64,000 nt of DNA from Virgibacillus dokdonensis. Its GTDB lineage: Bacteria > Bacillota > Bacilli > Bacillales > Amphibacillaceae. Both the position numbers and the translations under genes were made by a program. The stretch is taken from contig NZ_LT745763.1 in the NCBI RefSeq assembly GCF_900166595.1, forward strand, positions 3,878,017-3,942,016. Direction: 5' to 3'. The notes beneath the pieces are model-generated. The model was not told where the DNA came from. It searched no databases and was given only the letters and a program-made list of their open reading frames with translations. How positions within the stretch are numbered: position 1 is the first letter of the stretch; every line of letters begins with the position of its first letter. Shown piece after piece: positions 44,123-53,926 of this stretch.

Positions 44123-44467
44123 TTGAATGTGGGTAAGAGAATTGTTCAATTGAGAGAGAGACAAGGTTGGAGTCAGCGCGATCTTGCGAAACAATTAGAC
44201 ATAAACGTTAGTGTGATGAATCGGATCGAATCGGGAGAAAGACCGATAAAAGACCATGAATTAGATAAGCTTGCTACTGCTTTGCAAGTTACTTCTGATT
44301 ATTTACTAGGACGATCTAATAATCCGAATTTAACAGAAGAGGAAGCGTTTGTAGCTTTTCGTAATGACCCTTCCCTAGAAAGATGGTATAAAGAATTACC
44401 AAACAATAAAGAAGAAGATCTTAAACGACTGAAGAGGATATGGGAAGCTTTTAAAGAAGAAGAATAA
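44123..44467 (+). CDS. XRE-family repressor of the tail cluster
   Basis: About 114 residues. The helix-turn-helix domain is LRERQGWSQRDLAKQLDINV, SVMNRIESGERPI (residues ~8-45), followed by LATALQVTSDYLLGR, the hallmark of ICEBs1 ImmR and phage-105-type repressors. The C-terminus is acidic and helical. TTG at 44123 after AAAGTGGTG gives the usual N-terminus. An ATG 27 bp upstream is possible. It is transcribed away from the tail genes and is followed by an ImmA-like protease gene, the ImmR/ImmA pairing. Confidence 0.85.
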   Translation: MNVGKRIVQLRERQGWSQRDLAKQLDINVSVMNRIESGERPIKDHELDKLATALQVTSDYLLGRSNNPNLTEEEAFVAFRNDPSLERWYKELPNNKEEDLKRLKRIWEAFKEEE

Positions 44468-44476
44468 ACGTTTATT

Positions 44477-44496
44477 AGTGTATACGTCTATACACT
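44477..44496. promoter_or_regulatory. Perfect inverted repeat between repressor and protease genes
   Basis: AGTGTATA-CGTC-TATACACT, 8-bp arms. It is followed by the T-rich ATTTATTTTTATT, so it could terminate the repressor transcript. It could also be an operator for the XRE repressor. Confidence 0.5.
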
Positions 44497-44516
44497 ATTT
44501 ATTTTTATTCTCACAA

Positions 44517-44528
44517 GAACAAATGTTC
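44517..44528. promoter_or_regulatory. LexA-like box before the ImmA-like gene
   Basis: GAACAAATGTTC, identical to the operator at 43848-43859, 23 bp before the start codon of the protease gene. It fits LexA GAAC-N4-GTTC with the preferred inner bases. Confidence 0.6.
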
Positions 44529-44550
44529 GTTTTCGTTAAGGGGGTATTTG

Positions 44551-45009
44551 ATGTATCTTTCTCGAACAGAAGATTATATTCAGCAGTTTCTTCTGGAACG
44601 TCATATTCGTAAACCAAAAGATTTAACAATCGAAAATATTGCCTCTTCGCTCGATGTATCTGTCTATTATTGGGAATATAGCAGTGAATGTGTATATGTA
44701 AATGAGAAATGCCTGATTTTTATAAATTATAACCGAAGTCCACAGGAACAATGGCAGGAATTTGGGCATGAAATAGCTCATTACCTTTGGCATGCTGGTC
44801 GCCAAGAATTTCTACCCACACTTTTTACAGAATTACAAGAATGGCAAGCAAATTATTTTAGTTACCATTTATGTGTTCCTACATTTATGTTACAACGCTT
44901 AAAACCAAAAATAACACCTAACATGATCGTAAATACTTTTCAAGTAGAATACCATTTTGCTTGTAAACGCTTAGAGATGTATCAAAGCAAACAGCTTGTT
45001 TCTATCTAA
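44551..45009 (+). CDS. ImmA/IrrE-family metallopeptidase
   Basis: 152 residues with the zinc-protease signature FGHEIAHYLWHAG (~71) and the downstream third-ligand region LQEWQANYFSYHLCVP. ImmA proteins cleave their partner XRE repressor after DNA damage or cell signals and so induce the element. ATG at 44551 lies behind AAGGGGG. The upstream LexA-like box suggests SOS control of the protease as well. It closes the regulatory end of the tail cluster. Confidence 0.88.
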   Translation: MYLSRTEDYIQQFLLERHIRKPKDLTIENIASSLDVSVYYWEYSSECVYVNEKCLIFINYNRSPQEQWQEFGHEIAHYLWHAGRQEFLPTLFTELQEWQANYFSYHLCVPTFMLQRLKPKITPNMIVNTFQVEYHFACKRLEMYQSKQLVSI

Positions 45010-45110
45010 TAGAGGTCATCTCTGATTTTTCTTTATGGTTACAAGCAGTCATGCGTATAGAAACCAAATTAAAAAGCAAATTTTATTTCAATAGAAAGTT
45101 TTCATTAGAC

Positions 45111-45152
45111 GCAGGTGCGATTAACAAAGTAAAATCACTTTTTCGCACCTGC
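45111..45152. terminator. Terminator-like hairpin between tail cluster and metE
   Basis: A perfect 10-bp stem GCAGGTGCGA (45111-45120) with TCGCACCTGC (45143-45152) and a 22-base loop. It lies between the convergent ImmA-like and metE genes. The T-tract is poor on either strand. Confidence 0.45.
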
Positions 45153-45219
45153 AGTTGGTTAATGACTCTGTACCTCCTCCATTTTTGACTTAAATTTCAT
45201 CTTTGAAGTTCGCATTATA

Positions 45220-47508
45220 CTATTTTTGAACAGTTAACTGTTTATTTCGCATTTCTTTTGCAGCTTGCACCATAACTTTCAAAGCGTCTATGGTTTCATC
45301 TTCTTTTCTTGTTTTCAAACCGCAATCTGGGTTAATCCAAAATTGATTAGGTGAGATCGTTTGTAATGCACGGTTCATATTTTGTTTGATTTCATAAACA
45401 GATGGAATTCTGGGACTATGGATATCATAAACACCTAAACCAATTTCTTTTTGGTACGTATTTTCTTCAAAGATGGAGACGATCTCACCGTGACTTCGTG
45501 ACGTTTCAATTGAAATGACATCCGCATCAAGATCATCGATACAATCAAAAACATCTTCAAAATTGGAATAGCACATATGTGTATGAATTTGTGTTTCGGG
45601 ACTAGCCGTTGCCGTTGCAAGACGAAAGACAAGTGACGATTGTTTTAAATATTCCTCCCACTTTGCTCGATTAAGCGGCAACCCTTCACGTAAAGCTGGT
45701 TCATCTACTTGAATAATCGTTATGCCCTTTGCCTCTAAAGACTCTATTTCCTTTTGCAATCCTAATGCAATTTGTTTCATAATTTCATAGCGTGGTGCTG
45801 CATCATGGACAAAAGACCAATTTAAAATGGTTACTGGCCCTGTTAGCATTCCCTTAACCGGACGTTCTGTTAACGACTGTGCGTAAGCGCTCTCCTTCAC
45901 CGTTATTGGTTTATCCCAAGACACATCTCCAAAAATCAAAGGTGGTTTGACACATCGTGATCCATACGACTGCACCCAGCCAAACTCTGTCACAGTGAAG
46001 CCATTCATTTTTTCCCCAAAATATTCAACCATGTCATTTCGCTCAAATTCACCATGAACAAGAACATCGATATCAAGTTCTTCCTGAATTGTGATCCACC
46101 GTTTCATTTGCTTCTTCACAAACTGTTCATACGCATGATCCGTAATCTCACCTTTTCTCCATTTGGTACGCGTTCTTTTTACTTCAGGCGTTTGCGGCAA
46201 ACTGCCTATTGTCGTTGTCGGCAGTAATGGCAATTGCAAACGCCGCTTTTGCTTTTCTATTCTTTCTGCAAAAGGTATGGATCGTTGTGCATCGTCAGTT
46301 GTTAAATGAGCTACTTTTTTCCTTACTTCATCATTGGATTGATACGTCTCTATTAATTGTTTAATTGCCTCATTCGCTTGATTTAAATCATCTTGAACGG
46401 AAACCATACCATGATTCAGACCTTTCGCTAATGTAACTGCTTCATCAAGCTTCTCATCAGCAAATGAAAGTCCGTCATAAATGACATTATCCAGCTTTTG
46501 TTCTAATGTTTTTGTTACCGGAACATGCAAGAGGGAACAAGATGGTTGAATAATAAGCTGATCATGATGAACTAGCTGTCTAATCTCTTCCATCAGCGTG
46601 CGCTTTTCTGCTAAATTAGCTCGCCAAACATTACGTCCATTAATAATTCCTGCTGCTAGCACCTTACCCTTGGGAAATCCATACGTTTTTAATAATTCTA
46701 AAGAATCTCCGTGAACAAAATCGATACCAATCGCTTTTACTGGTAGATTCACTATTTTTTCATAAGCAGTTATTTTTTCAAAATACGTTTGTAAAATAAT
46801 CTTCGCACGAGGTACGTGTTTAGCAAAAGCCTGATACACTTTTTCAACTACTGCGATTTCTTCTTTCGATAATTGCGTTACTAAGATTGGCTCATCTATC
46901 TGAATCCAAGATGCCCCCGCTTCGACAAGTTCTTGTAAGACCTGGACATATAATGGTACAAATGTCTCCACAATTGTTGAAAACTCCTGCTCGTCATAAC
47001 CCTTTGCCAGTTTTACAAATGTTACGGGGCCTAAAAGGACAGGCTTTCCATCAATATCTAGTTTTTCTTTAGCTTCTTGATAAAAAGTTAAAGCACGGTT
47101 CTCTACTAATGAAGGTGTGACATCATCTAATTCCGGAACAATATAATGGTAATTTGTGTTAAACCATTTCGTCATTTCAGAAGCGACGGTCCCACCTGTT
47201 CCACGTGCAATAGCGAAGTACGTGTGCTTATCTACTTTTCCACCAGTATAGTTAAAACGTTTCGGTACGATTCCAAACGTAACGGCTGTATCTAAAACAT
47301 GGTCATATAAGGAAAAGTCATTTACCGGGATTAGATCGATTCCTTTTTCTTGTTGTTTTTTCAAATTACGTAAACGGATTTCTGTTGTTTTTTCAAATAA
47401 TTCCGTCTCGGAAATAACTCCACTCCAAAAATTTTCTAGTGTTCTTTTCCACTCTCGATTTTCTCCAATTCTCGGATAACCAATATTCGAACTCTTTATT
47501 TTTGACAT
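45220..47508 (-). CDS. metE: Cobalamin-independent methionine synthase MetE
   Basis: 762 residues. It transfers methyl from 5-methyltetrahydropteroyl-tri-glutamate to homocysteine. The N-terminal half opens [20 protein letters not shown]. The catalytic half holds the zinc ligands in [10 protein letters not shown] and NPDCGLKTR, plus [16 protein letters not shown] at 47508 after ATGGAGGAG is preferred over a start 48 bp earlier. It follows the yitJ-like gene and should share the S-box control of that operon. Confidence 0.95.
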   Translation of the reverse strand: MSKIKSSNIGYPRIGENREWKRTLENFWSGVISETELFEKTTEIRLRNLKKQQEKGIDLIPVNDFSLYDHVLDTAVTFGIVPKRFNYTGGKVDKHTYFAIARGTGGTVASEMTKWFNTNYHYIVPELDDVTPSLVENRALTFYQEAKEKLDIDGKPVLLGPVTFVKLAKGYDEQEFSTIVETFVPLYVQVLQELVEAGASWIQIDEPILVTQLSKEEIAVVEKVYQAFAKHVPRAKIILQTYFEKITAYEKIVNLPVKAIGIDFVHGDSLELLKTYGFPKGKVLAAGIINGRNVWRANLAEKRTLMEEIRQLVHHDQLIIQPSCSLLHVPVTKTLEQKLDNVIYDGLSFADEKLDEAVTLAKGLNHGMVSVQDDLNQANEAIKQLIETYQSNDEVRKKVAHLTTDDAQRSIPFAERIEKQKRRLQLPLLPTTTIGSLPQTPEVKRTRTKWRKGEITDHAYEQFVKKQMKRWITIQEELDIDVLVHGEFERNDMVEYFGEKMNGFTVTEFGWVQSYGSRCVKPPLIFGDVSWDKPITVKESAYAQSLTERPVKGMLTGPVTILNWSFVHDAAPRYEIMKQIALGLQKEIESLEAKGITIIQVDEPALREGLPLNRAKWEEYLKQSSLVFRLATATASPETQIHTHMCYSNFEDVFDCIDDLDADVISIETSRSHGEIVSIFEENTYQKEIGLGVYDIHSPRIPSVYEIKQNMNRALQTISPNQFWINPDCGLKTRKEDETIDALKVMVQAAKEMRNKQLTVQK

Positions 47509-47654
47509 ATATACTCCTCCATTTTTTATATGTGATCGAAAATCATGATTATTCACATTCTCTCTTGGGTTCTCAGGTTCTAGGATAGGTTAATGCATTT
47601 ATTCTAAACGACTATTCTTTAGAATTTGATTTGTACTTACCCTTAAATCCTAAA

Positions 47655-49502
47655 TTAATGTGAGGATAAGCTTGCTTTCACTCGCATAGAATTTGTTTTT
47701 TGATGAATATAGTTAACTAATTCGACGATCATATCATAGCGCATAAACGGAGTGATAAGATATATCCCGTAAAAATGTTCTAAAGCTGTATCAAGTAGCT
47801 CTTTCGAAATAGCTATACTTTCTTTTGTTGATTGTGCTCGATTTCCTTCTGCTGCTTTCATACGAGATCGAGCTTCATCTGTAAGCTTTATCCCCGGTAC
47901 TTCATGGTGTAAAAATTCAGCATTCTTTGTAGACGTTAATGGCATAATTCCAATAAAAATCGGAGTATCTATATGTGAGGTCGCTTGTTTCAAAGCAATT
48001 ATTTTATCTTTGCTATACATGGGTTGTGTCATGATGTAATCAGCACCACTTGCGATCTTTCTCTCCAATCGAGCAATCGCCTTTTCTACATTATTCACAT
48101 TTGGACTAAAAGCTGCTCCTACGGTAAATGCAGTATGTTCTCTTAGAGAATGCCCAGAAAATGACATGCCTTGATTTCCTTTTTTAATTCGTTCAATTAA
48201 TTTAAATGAATTCACATCAAACACGGATGTTGCTCCTGGAAAACTGCCAATTTTAGTTGGGTCGCCAGTTATTGCTAAAATTTCATGAATTCCTAAAATG
48301 TGCAATCCCATTAAATGCGACTGTAAGCCAATTAAATTACGGTCTCGGCAAGCTATATGGACTAACGGTTTGATTCCTTGCTCTTTAATAATCGTTGCAA
48401 TAGCTGTATTACATATTCGCGGTGTTGCAAGCGAATTATCGGCAAGTGTTACTGCATCGATTCCAGCTTCTTTCAATGCTTGTATTCCCTGGTGGTATTC
48501 TGTCATATCTAAATGTTTGGGAGCATCTAATTCAACAATAATGGTATGTCGTTCTTTTGCTAATTCTGCCAGCGATTTTTCTTTTCGTTTCCTTTTTAAC
48601 ATCACCCTATCCTGCTTTGGAAAGTCTACCACTTTTTCAGTAATAGGATTAGTAGCATTCAAGCCCTCAGCTAATGCTTTAATATGGTTAGGTGTTGTTC
48701 CGCAACACCCTCCTACTAAACGAACTCCTTGCTCTCTTAATTGGCTGGCACACTCCCTAAAATAATCCGGTTCATTTTCGTAATAAAGTACACCATCGCG
48801 ATAAGCAGGTAAGCTTGCATTTGGGTAAGCAGCTAAAAAAGCCCTTTTCGGTATAGGAACCGATTGTAAAGAGGTGATTATTTGCGACGGACCAAAACGA
48901 CAGTTCACGCCAACGAGATCAGCACCTAAAGCTTCCAGTTGTTGTAATGCTTCAGCCAACGGTGTTCCATTTTCCAAAATCCCCGGAACATGCATCGATA
49001 CATTTGCAATAATAGGGATTTTCGTTTCCTCCCGAGCAATTTCCAACACCATCTTTAATTCATCGAGATTATAATAAGTTTCTAAAATGAGCCCATCTAC
49101 TCCCTCCAAAAGCAAACAATATAATTGTTCTCGGAAGCTTCGCTTAATTTCCTCTTTTGTTTCGTTTAAAGCTTGAACGCCATGAATACCGCCAATCCCC
49201 CCTACAATGGATACTCCTTTTTGCCGAGCTTCCTTTGCAATTTGCACAGCCTTTTGGTTGATCCTTTTCACCTGATCCTCCAACCCATATCGTGCTAATT
49301 TAATATAATTTGCACCATATGTATTTGTTTGAATGACTGTTGCTCCAGCATGAATATACGCTTCATGTACTTGTTGAACTTGATTTGGATGGGTTATGTT
49401 TAATTGTTCAAAACTTTGATCGATTCCATAGGAATAAAGCATCGTTCCCATAGCACCATCGGCAATTAAAATTTGATTTTGTAATTGTTGTAATAAGCTC
49501 AT
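47655..49502 (-). CDS. yitJ: Bifunctional homocysteine S-methyltransferase / methylenetetrahydrofolate reductase (YitJ-like)
   Basis: 615 residues with two enzymes fused. Residues 1-~290 are a homocysteine S-methyltransferase (IADGAMGTMLY, zinc site VNCRFG and GGCCGTTP). Residues ~320-600 are a MetF-type reductase (IIVELDAPKH, ITGDPTKIGSFPGATSVFDV, FSGHS..., ITQPMYS-type loop). This is the architecture of B. subtilis YitJ, which recycles homocysteine and supplies methyl-THF. It lies between yezD and metE in the methionine operon. Confidence 0.93.
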   Translation of the reverse strand: MSLLQQLQNQILIADGAMGTMLYSYGIDQSFEQLNITHPNQVQQVHEAYIHAGATVIQTNTYGANYIKLARYGLEDQVKRINQKAVQIAKEARQKGVSIVGGIGGIHGVQALNETKEEIKRSFREQLYCLLLEGVDGLILETYYNLDELKMVLEIAREETKIPIIANVSMHVPGILENGTPLAEALQQLEALGADLVGVNCRFGPSQIITSLQSVPIPKRAFLAAYPNASLPAYRDGVLYYENEPDYFRECASQLREQGVRLVGGCCGTTPNHIKALAEGLNATNPITEKVVDFPKQDRVMLKRKRKEKSLAELAKERHTIIVELDAPKHLDMTEYHQGIQALKEAGIDAVTLADNSLATPRICNTAIATIIKEQGIKPLVHIACRDRNLIGLQSHLMGLHILGIHEILAITGDPTKIGSFPGATSVFDVNSFKLIERIKKGNQGMSFSGHSLREHTAFTVGAAFSPNVNNVEKAIARLERKIASGADYIMTQPMYSKDKIIALKQATSHIDTPIFIGIMPLTSTKNAEFLHHEVPGIKLTDEARSRMKAAEGNRAQSTKESIAISKELLDTALEHFYGIYLITPFMRYDMIVELVNYIHQKTNSMRVKASLSSH

Positions 49503-49595
49503 GTCGGTTTCTCCTCCTTTGCATCAAATCATCTGCTCATACTCATGATAGGTCTTACTAACAGTTCATGCGGAAAAATGGTTTTAACATAGTAA

Positions 49596-49643
49596 AAGGC
49601 ATCTTTCACCTTATTAAATAATCGAAAAGGTAAAAGATGCCTT
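49596..49643 (-). terminator. Terminator after yezD
   Basis: AAAGGCATCTTT-ACCTT pairs with AAGGT-AAAGATGCCTTT around a 14-base loop, then TTTTACT on the minus strand. As a strong hairpin inside the operon it should lower yitJ-metE transcription relative to yezD. Confidence 0.75.
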
Positions 49644-49666
49644 TAGTTGTCTAATCGGCATGTGCT

Positions 49667-49840
49667 TTATTTGGAATTTTGTAACGAATGATTGTTATTC
49701 ATATTCGCAAACCGCTTTTTCTCCGTTATGTCAATTTGTGTAACCCTTCCAGCGTGTACAGTAATGACTACAGAACCGAAATCAATTGCATCTAAGCTTT
49801 TTCTTACATACTCCCATTGTACTTCATTCAATTTACCCAT
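49667..49840 (-). CDS. yezD: YezD-family small protein (DUF2292)
   Basis: 57 residues from ATG at 49840 (MGKLNEVQWEYVRKSLDAID), with the family core FGSVVITVHAGRVTQIDITE, KKRF. DUF2292/YezD proteins are very small and often sit behind S-boxes near sulfur or methionine genes. The molecular role is not established. It is the first gene after the S-box riboswitch. An earlier start at 49885 lacks a suitable site. Confidence 0.8.
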   Translation of the reverse strand: MGKLNEVQWEYVRKSLDAIDFGSVVITVHAGRVTQIDITEKKRFANMNNNHSLQNSK

Positions 49841-49938
49841 TTTCCCATCTTCCCTTCTCATGTTATTCAAAGTACAAGTAACCAAACTGGAACTTGTAAA
49901 AGCCTAGTGCCCTTGGAAGAAAAGCGCCTGTTCATAAC

Positions 49939-50103
49939 AAAAAACCTCTTCCTTTTGATAAATAAGAAGAGGTGGATTATTTTATAAGTCTATCGCTCTT
50001 CTTATCTTTCAGGCATAATGCTTGCTGGAATTGGCACAGTACTTCAACAAAGTCTGTTGCCGAGGTTTCGCTGGGCCAGTCCCTCCACCTCTCTGGATAA
50101 GAA
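49939..50103 (-). ncRNA. SAM riboswitch (S-box) with transcription terminator
   Basis: The minus-strand RNA opens TTCTTATCCAGAGAGGTGGA, contains the conserved GGGACTGGCCC and CGGCAACAG, the GTGCCAATTCCAGCA arm and ends GATAAGAAGAG (aptamer 49998-50103). A terminator follows: CCTCTTC (49966-49972) with GAAGAGG (49945-49951), then six T. The 3' strand of P1 (ATAAGAAGAG) is complementary to CTCTTCTTAT in the terminator, the expected antiterminator. SAM binding should switch off yezD-yitJ-metE. Confidence 0.95.
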
Positions 50104-50536
50104 ATCATCTAATATTAAATTTGTTTAATACTCTACACCGAAAGTGTATTATTGTCAATAATTTATTTATAAAATTTTTGCAAATATTAATACAAATAGG
50201 TTTTATACATACATTCTCGAAGCGCTTTTCAGACTTATTCATAGTTGTTCAATAGGATTAAACCTAATTCCATTAGCTGTCGAGCACACTTGTTTGAATA
50301 TATATTAGATTTTTATGATTCCTTAACACCACCCACAAATTGACTTTTTTTGTTAGATTTTAAATCGTTAATGATAATTAGATTTAACTATCGTATAATG
50401 ACCATATGAAGGTTGTGATAATTTACTTAATTTCTGTTTCACAAATACAAATGGAAGCAAATTTTTCTTTGATTCCTAGTCTCTCATGGACTAGGATACA
50501 TGGTTCTAAAAATTTTCTAGGAAGCAGGTGAGTTTG
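50104..50536. other. Divergent intergenic region, S-box promoter to ABC gene
   Basis: 433 bp with no gene. It should hold the promoter for the S-box operon (minus) and that for the ABC transporter (plus; TATAAT at 50394-50399, weak -35). A 7-8 bp hairpin, TCCTAGTC with GACTAGGA at 50473-50495, lies in the presumed ABC leader. Confidence 0.5.
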
Positions 50537-51331
50537 ATGTATACTGAAAAAGTATTGTCGTTAAGAAATTTATCCATGAGTTATGGAAGTAAAAGCGTAT
50601 TAAATAACATTAATCTCGATGTATATGCTGGACAAATCATTGGGTATATTGGGCCTAACGGTGCGGGAAAGAGTACTACACTTAAAATCATGCTCGGGTT
50701 AATAGAAGAATATAGTGGGACGGTAGAACTTTTTGGAGTAGATATTGCTACAAGTGATTACTCCTACAAACGTAAAATTGGTTATGTCCCAGAAAATGCA
50801 GAGATCTATGATAATTTAACAGCTAATGAATATTTGACATTTATCGGTGAGCTTTACGGCATGGATAAAAATAAAGCGGCTGCTAAAGCTAAAAGCCTTA
50901 TGCAACAATTTGACATGGAAGATGTTTTACATACACGTATTTCTTCTTTTTCTAAAGGAATGCGGCAAAAAGTATTACTTATTTCAAGCCTATTGCATAA
51001 TCCCGATCTGATCTTTTTAGACGAACCACTAAATGGGCTTGATGCTAATAGTGTCATCATCATTAAAGACATCTTGGAACAGCTTGTTGCAGAAGGAAAG
51101 ACCATTTTTTATTCCTCACATATTATGGAGGTTGTAGAAAAGATTAGCAATCGCATCGTCCTGCTTAAGGATGGAGAAATTGCAGCAGATGGTACATTTG
51201 AAGAATTGCGCGAACAAAATAAGCAAGGCTCTTTAGAAAGTATTTTCAACCAGATAACAGGATTTGATGAACATAAACAAACCGCAGAGAAGTTTGTTCA
51301 AATTGTAACTGATGGTGATAATCATGAGTAA
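50537..51331 (+). CDS. ABC exporter ATP-binding protein
   Basis: 264 residues of the DrrA/NatA-like (ABC-2 partner) class. Walker A is GPNGAGKST, the signature is SFSKGMRQKVLLISSLLHNP, Walker B is LIFLDEPLNGLDA and the switch His is in FYSSHIMEVVEK. ATG at 50537 sits after AGGTGAGTTTG. It overlaps the downstream membrane protein gene by 8 bp, so they form a two-component transporter. The substrate is unknown. Confidence 0.9.
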   Translation: MYTEKVLSLRNLSMSYGSKSVLNNINLDVYAGQIIGYIGPNGAGKSTTLKIMLGLIEEYSGTVELFGVDIATSDYSYKRKIGYVPENAEIYDNLTANEYLTFIGELYGMDKNKAAAKAKSLMQQFDMEDVLHTRISSFSKGMRQKVLLISSLLHNPDLIFLDEPLNGLDANSVIIIKDILEQLVAEGKTIFYSSHIMEVVEKISNRIVLLKDGEIAADGTFEELREQNKQGSLESIFNQITGFDEHKQTAEKFVQIVTDGDNHE

Positions 51332-52949
51332 ATTCTCTTTAAAAATCCTTGATCTGCTACAACCTTTTTTCCATATGCTACGTATTGATTATCACATGAT
51401 GCGTAAAATTCTTGAGACGAAGCTTACGATGGATGAGCGCAGAATACCGACAGTATTTGCTTCAAATGTATCAAATAAAAAAAAGGATAGCAATCAGTTT
51501 GTAAAATCATTATTTATTTATGTATTATACGGGGTCATGCTCGTTCCTTTTTTATTTTTTGGAGATAATTATATCTTCCAAATCAGCCTCATCTTTGGTA
51601 TTTCCATGTTCATTTTAATGACATCCATGGTGTCTGATTTTTCCGCAGTACTTCTAGATGTTCGCGACAAAACAGTTCTCCATACGAAACCGATTGATTC
51701 GAGAACCATTAGCGCAGCAAAAATCACCCATGTTGCAATTTATATGAGTATGTTAACAGGCGCGTTTATTATCATTCCAGCTATCGTTATGTTATTTGTA
51801 CATGGAATCGGTTATTTAATGCTTTTTTTAGTAGAAATTATTTTGTTAATACTGTTCATCATGACCATCACAGCACTCATATACATTTTTATTTTACGTT
51901 TTTTCAGTGGGGAGAAATTAAAGGATATTATTAACTATGTGCAAATCCTATTATCCGTAGGTATTGTTATCGGTTACCAAATTGTCGCTCGAGCTTTTGA
52001 AATAGTTGATTTTAATTATATATATAATTTCAATTGGTGGAATGTTTTTATTCCTCCTATGTGGTTCGGCGCACCTTTTGAATTTATACTAAATGGCGAT
52101 ACGTCCTTTGGGATAGTGATCCTTTCTTCTTTAGCAGTCATCGGACCAGTTATTTCGGTTATGTTATATTATAAATTAATGCCGGCGTTTGAGCGTAATT
52201 TGCAAAAACTTATGGACAGTACAGAGAAATCTAAACCGAAACGATGGAATATGAACGCTATGTGGGAGCATTTATTTTTTAGAAACAAAGAGGAACGGCA
52301 ATTTTTCCGGTTTTCGTCCCTTATTATGGCAAGAGAACGTGATTTTAAGCTAAAGGTGTATCCAACCTTAGGATTATCTCTTGTTTTTCCGTTTATTTTC
52401 CAATTCAACTATTTAAATCTACATTCAATTGAGCAACTTTCTCGTAGTAATATGTATTTCACCATTTATTTTTGTATGATGTTTATTGGCCTTGTAGTAA
52501 TGATGCTCCAATTTTCTAGCAAATATAAAGCTGCATGGGTTTTTCAAATTACACCAATCGTTCATCATTCTTCTATTTACAGTGGCACTCTAAAAGCGTT
52601 TATTATTAAATTGTTTTTACCACTTTATTTATTATTATCGATCGTTTTTTTATTTATATTCTCTATACGAATTCTTCCTGACCTTGCGATTGTCCTTATA
52701 ACAGCTATTCTACACACATTAATCAGTTATAAGGTTCTAAACAATCGTAAGTATCCATTTTCAGAAGTATTTGAGTCGACACAGCAAAGTGGATCTACGA
52801 TGAAATCGTTCCTACTCATGTTTGTAGTTGGTTTATTTTTCTTAGTGCATCTATTTTTTTCCAAAATAATTTACGGTGTGTATTTATATCTAGTGATTTT
52901 AGTAGTTACTACCATTATATCTTGGAGAATCGTCTTTAAAATGAAATAA
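51324..52949 (+). CDS. Large ABC transporter membrane protein
   Basis: 541 residues from ATG at 51324. It has about ten to twelve membrane segments in two blocks (~60-260 and ~385-540) with a cytoplasmic loop of about 100 residues between (EKSKPKRWNMNAMWEHLFFR). The size and its overlap with the ATPase gene fit the uncharacterised Firmicutes ABC-2-like exporter permeases. No substrate-specific motif is visible. Confidence 0.75.
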   Translation: MSKFSLKILDLLQPFFHMLRIDYHMMRKILETKLTMDERRIPTVFASNVSNKKKDSNQFVKSLFIYVLYGVMLVPFLFFGDNYIFQISLIFGISMFILMTSMVSDFSAVLLDVRDKTVLHTKPIDSRTISAAKITHVAIYMSMLTGAFIIIPAIVMLFVHGIGYLMLFLVEIILLILFIMTITALIYIFILRFFSGEKLKDIINYVQILLSVGIVIGYQIVARAFEIVDFNYIYNFNWWNVFIPPMWFGAPFEFILNGDTSFGIVILSSLAVIGPVISVMLYYKLMPAFERNLQKLMDSTEKSKPKRWNMNAMWEHLFFRNKEERQFFRFSSLIMARERDFKLKVYPTLGLSLVFPFIFQFNYLNLHSIEQLSRSNMYFTIYFCMMFIGLVVMMLQFSSKYKAAWVFQITPIVHHSSIYSGTLKAFIIKLFLPLYLLLSIVFLFIFSIRILPDLAIVLITAILHTLISYKVLNNRKYPFSEVFESTQQSGSTMKSFLLMFVVGLFFLVHLFFSKIIYGVYLYLVILVVTTIISWRIVFKMK

Positions 52950-52977
52950 GCTGGACTATTGAATATATACCTTTTAG

Positions 52978-53010
52978 AATTCCCCCATCTTCTAAAAAGA
53001 TGGGGGAATT
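52978..53010. terminator. Terminator between convergent ABC and crp genes
   Basis: AATTCCCCCATCTT-CTAA-AAAGATGGGGGAATT, a very stable stem between two convergent genes. It lacks a long T tract, but its stability and place support the call. Confidence 0.75.
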
Positions 53011-53072
53011 GAATAGAGTAGTCGTGTGGCCTTCATAAATTATTTCCAACCAAAAATAAAACATGTCCAAGC

Positions 53073-53777
53073 TCATAGCAACAATAAAGCGTCTGCATTT
53101 AATATATCAATTTGTTTTTGATTCTTTTTTTTGATATAATCTTTGTCTTCGAAATCCTTTAGTACTCTGCTTACAGTTTCAGGTGTTGTCCCAATGTAAG
53201 AGGCTACCTCTTTATAATTCATTGGCAAATCAATTCGATTACTTTTGGTTTCCATATTTTCAACAAGAAATAAAGCTAACCTTGCATCTACCGACTCCGT
53301 AGCAAAACGAGTTGCTTGCATCTCTGATTGCTCCAGCCTATGAGCAAATTCTTCTAGTATTTTTAAAGAAATCGAAGGGTAATCTATTATTAATTTTTGT
53401 ATAATGGAACGACTAATTATACAAACCTTTGTGTGTGCCAGGGCTTCGGCATAGGCTTCGTGAACCGTATCTTTAAAAATAGCCAATTCCCCTGTGAAAT
53501 CGCCAGGTTGTAAAATCCGAACGATCTGCTCTTTTCCCTCATCAGACAACCGATAAATTTTTATCTTACCTGCATGTGTAATATACAACGATTTAGCTTT
53601 ATCACCTGCACGGTATATGGTCTCCCCTCGGTTAAATGTAACAGCATGAACATGGTCCATGACTTCTTCCATTTGCGGTTGATCTAAATGGTTAAAGATA
53701 GGTACCATAGCTACACAATTAGGATGAGAATGCTTGTTACAAGTACCTCGTTTAATTGGTTTTCCTTTAGAAAACAT
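53073..53777 (-). CDS. Crp/Fnr-family transcriptional regulator
   Basis: 234 residues from ATG at 53777 behind AAAGGAG. Residues ~25-140 form the cyclic-nucleotide-binding-type beta roll (GETIYRAGDKAKSLYI, GDFTGELAIF). The C-terminal helix-turn-helix is YKEVASYIGTTPETVSRVLK. Two N-terminal cysteines (TCNKHSHPNC) and further Cys could bind metal, haem or sense redox, as in Fnr-like and FlpA proteins. It is downstream of, and on the same strand as, the metal ATPase gene, so it may respond to the same stress. Confidence 0.85.
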   Translation of the reverse strand: MFSKGKPIKRGTCNKHSHPNCVAMVPIFNHLDQPQMEEVMDHVHAVTFNRGETIYRAGDKAKSLYITHAGKIKIYRLSDEGKEQIVRILQPGDFTGELAIFKDTVHEAYAEALAHTKVCIISRSIIQKLIIDYPSISLKILEEFAHRLEQSEMQATRFATESVDARLALFLVENMETKSNRIDLPMNYKEVASYIGTTPETVSRVLKDFEDKDYIKKKNQKQIDILNADALLLL

Positions 53778-53926
53778 ATAAATCTCCTTTCTATAAATTG
53801 TCAAAAAGTATGCAGATTACTGGTTCAAATTAGTTTGTTTTCTTTTTCAACAAACATTTTCAAAAATCATTAACTTCGCTTTCGCAAATCGGTATTCATA
53901 AATTTATCTTTATAGATATCTTGGTC

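Noticed and set aside
31541..45009. Complete inducible prophage
   Set aside because: No integrase, replication, packaging or head genes and no flanking att repeats are visible.
47509..47654. Second S-box before metE
   Set aside because: None of the conserved S-box segments (GGCCC, GGCAAC) occur here. The only S-box is at 49998-50103.
50371..50390. Fur-box-like ATGATAATTAGATTTA before the ABC gene
   Set aside because: Only one good half-site, and AT-rich context makes chance matches common.
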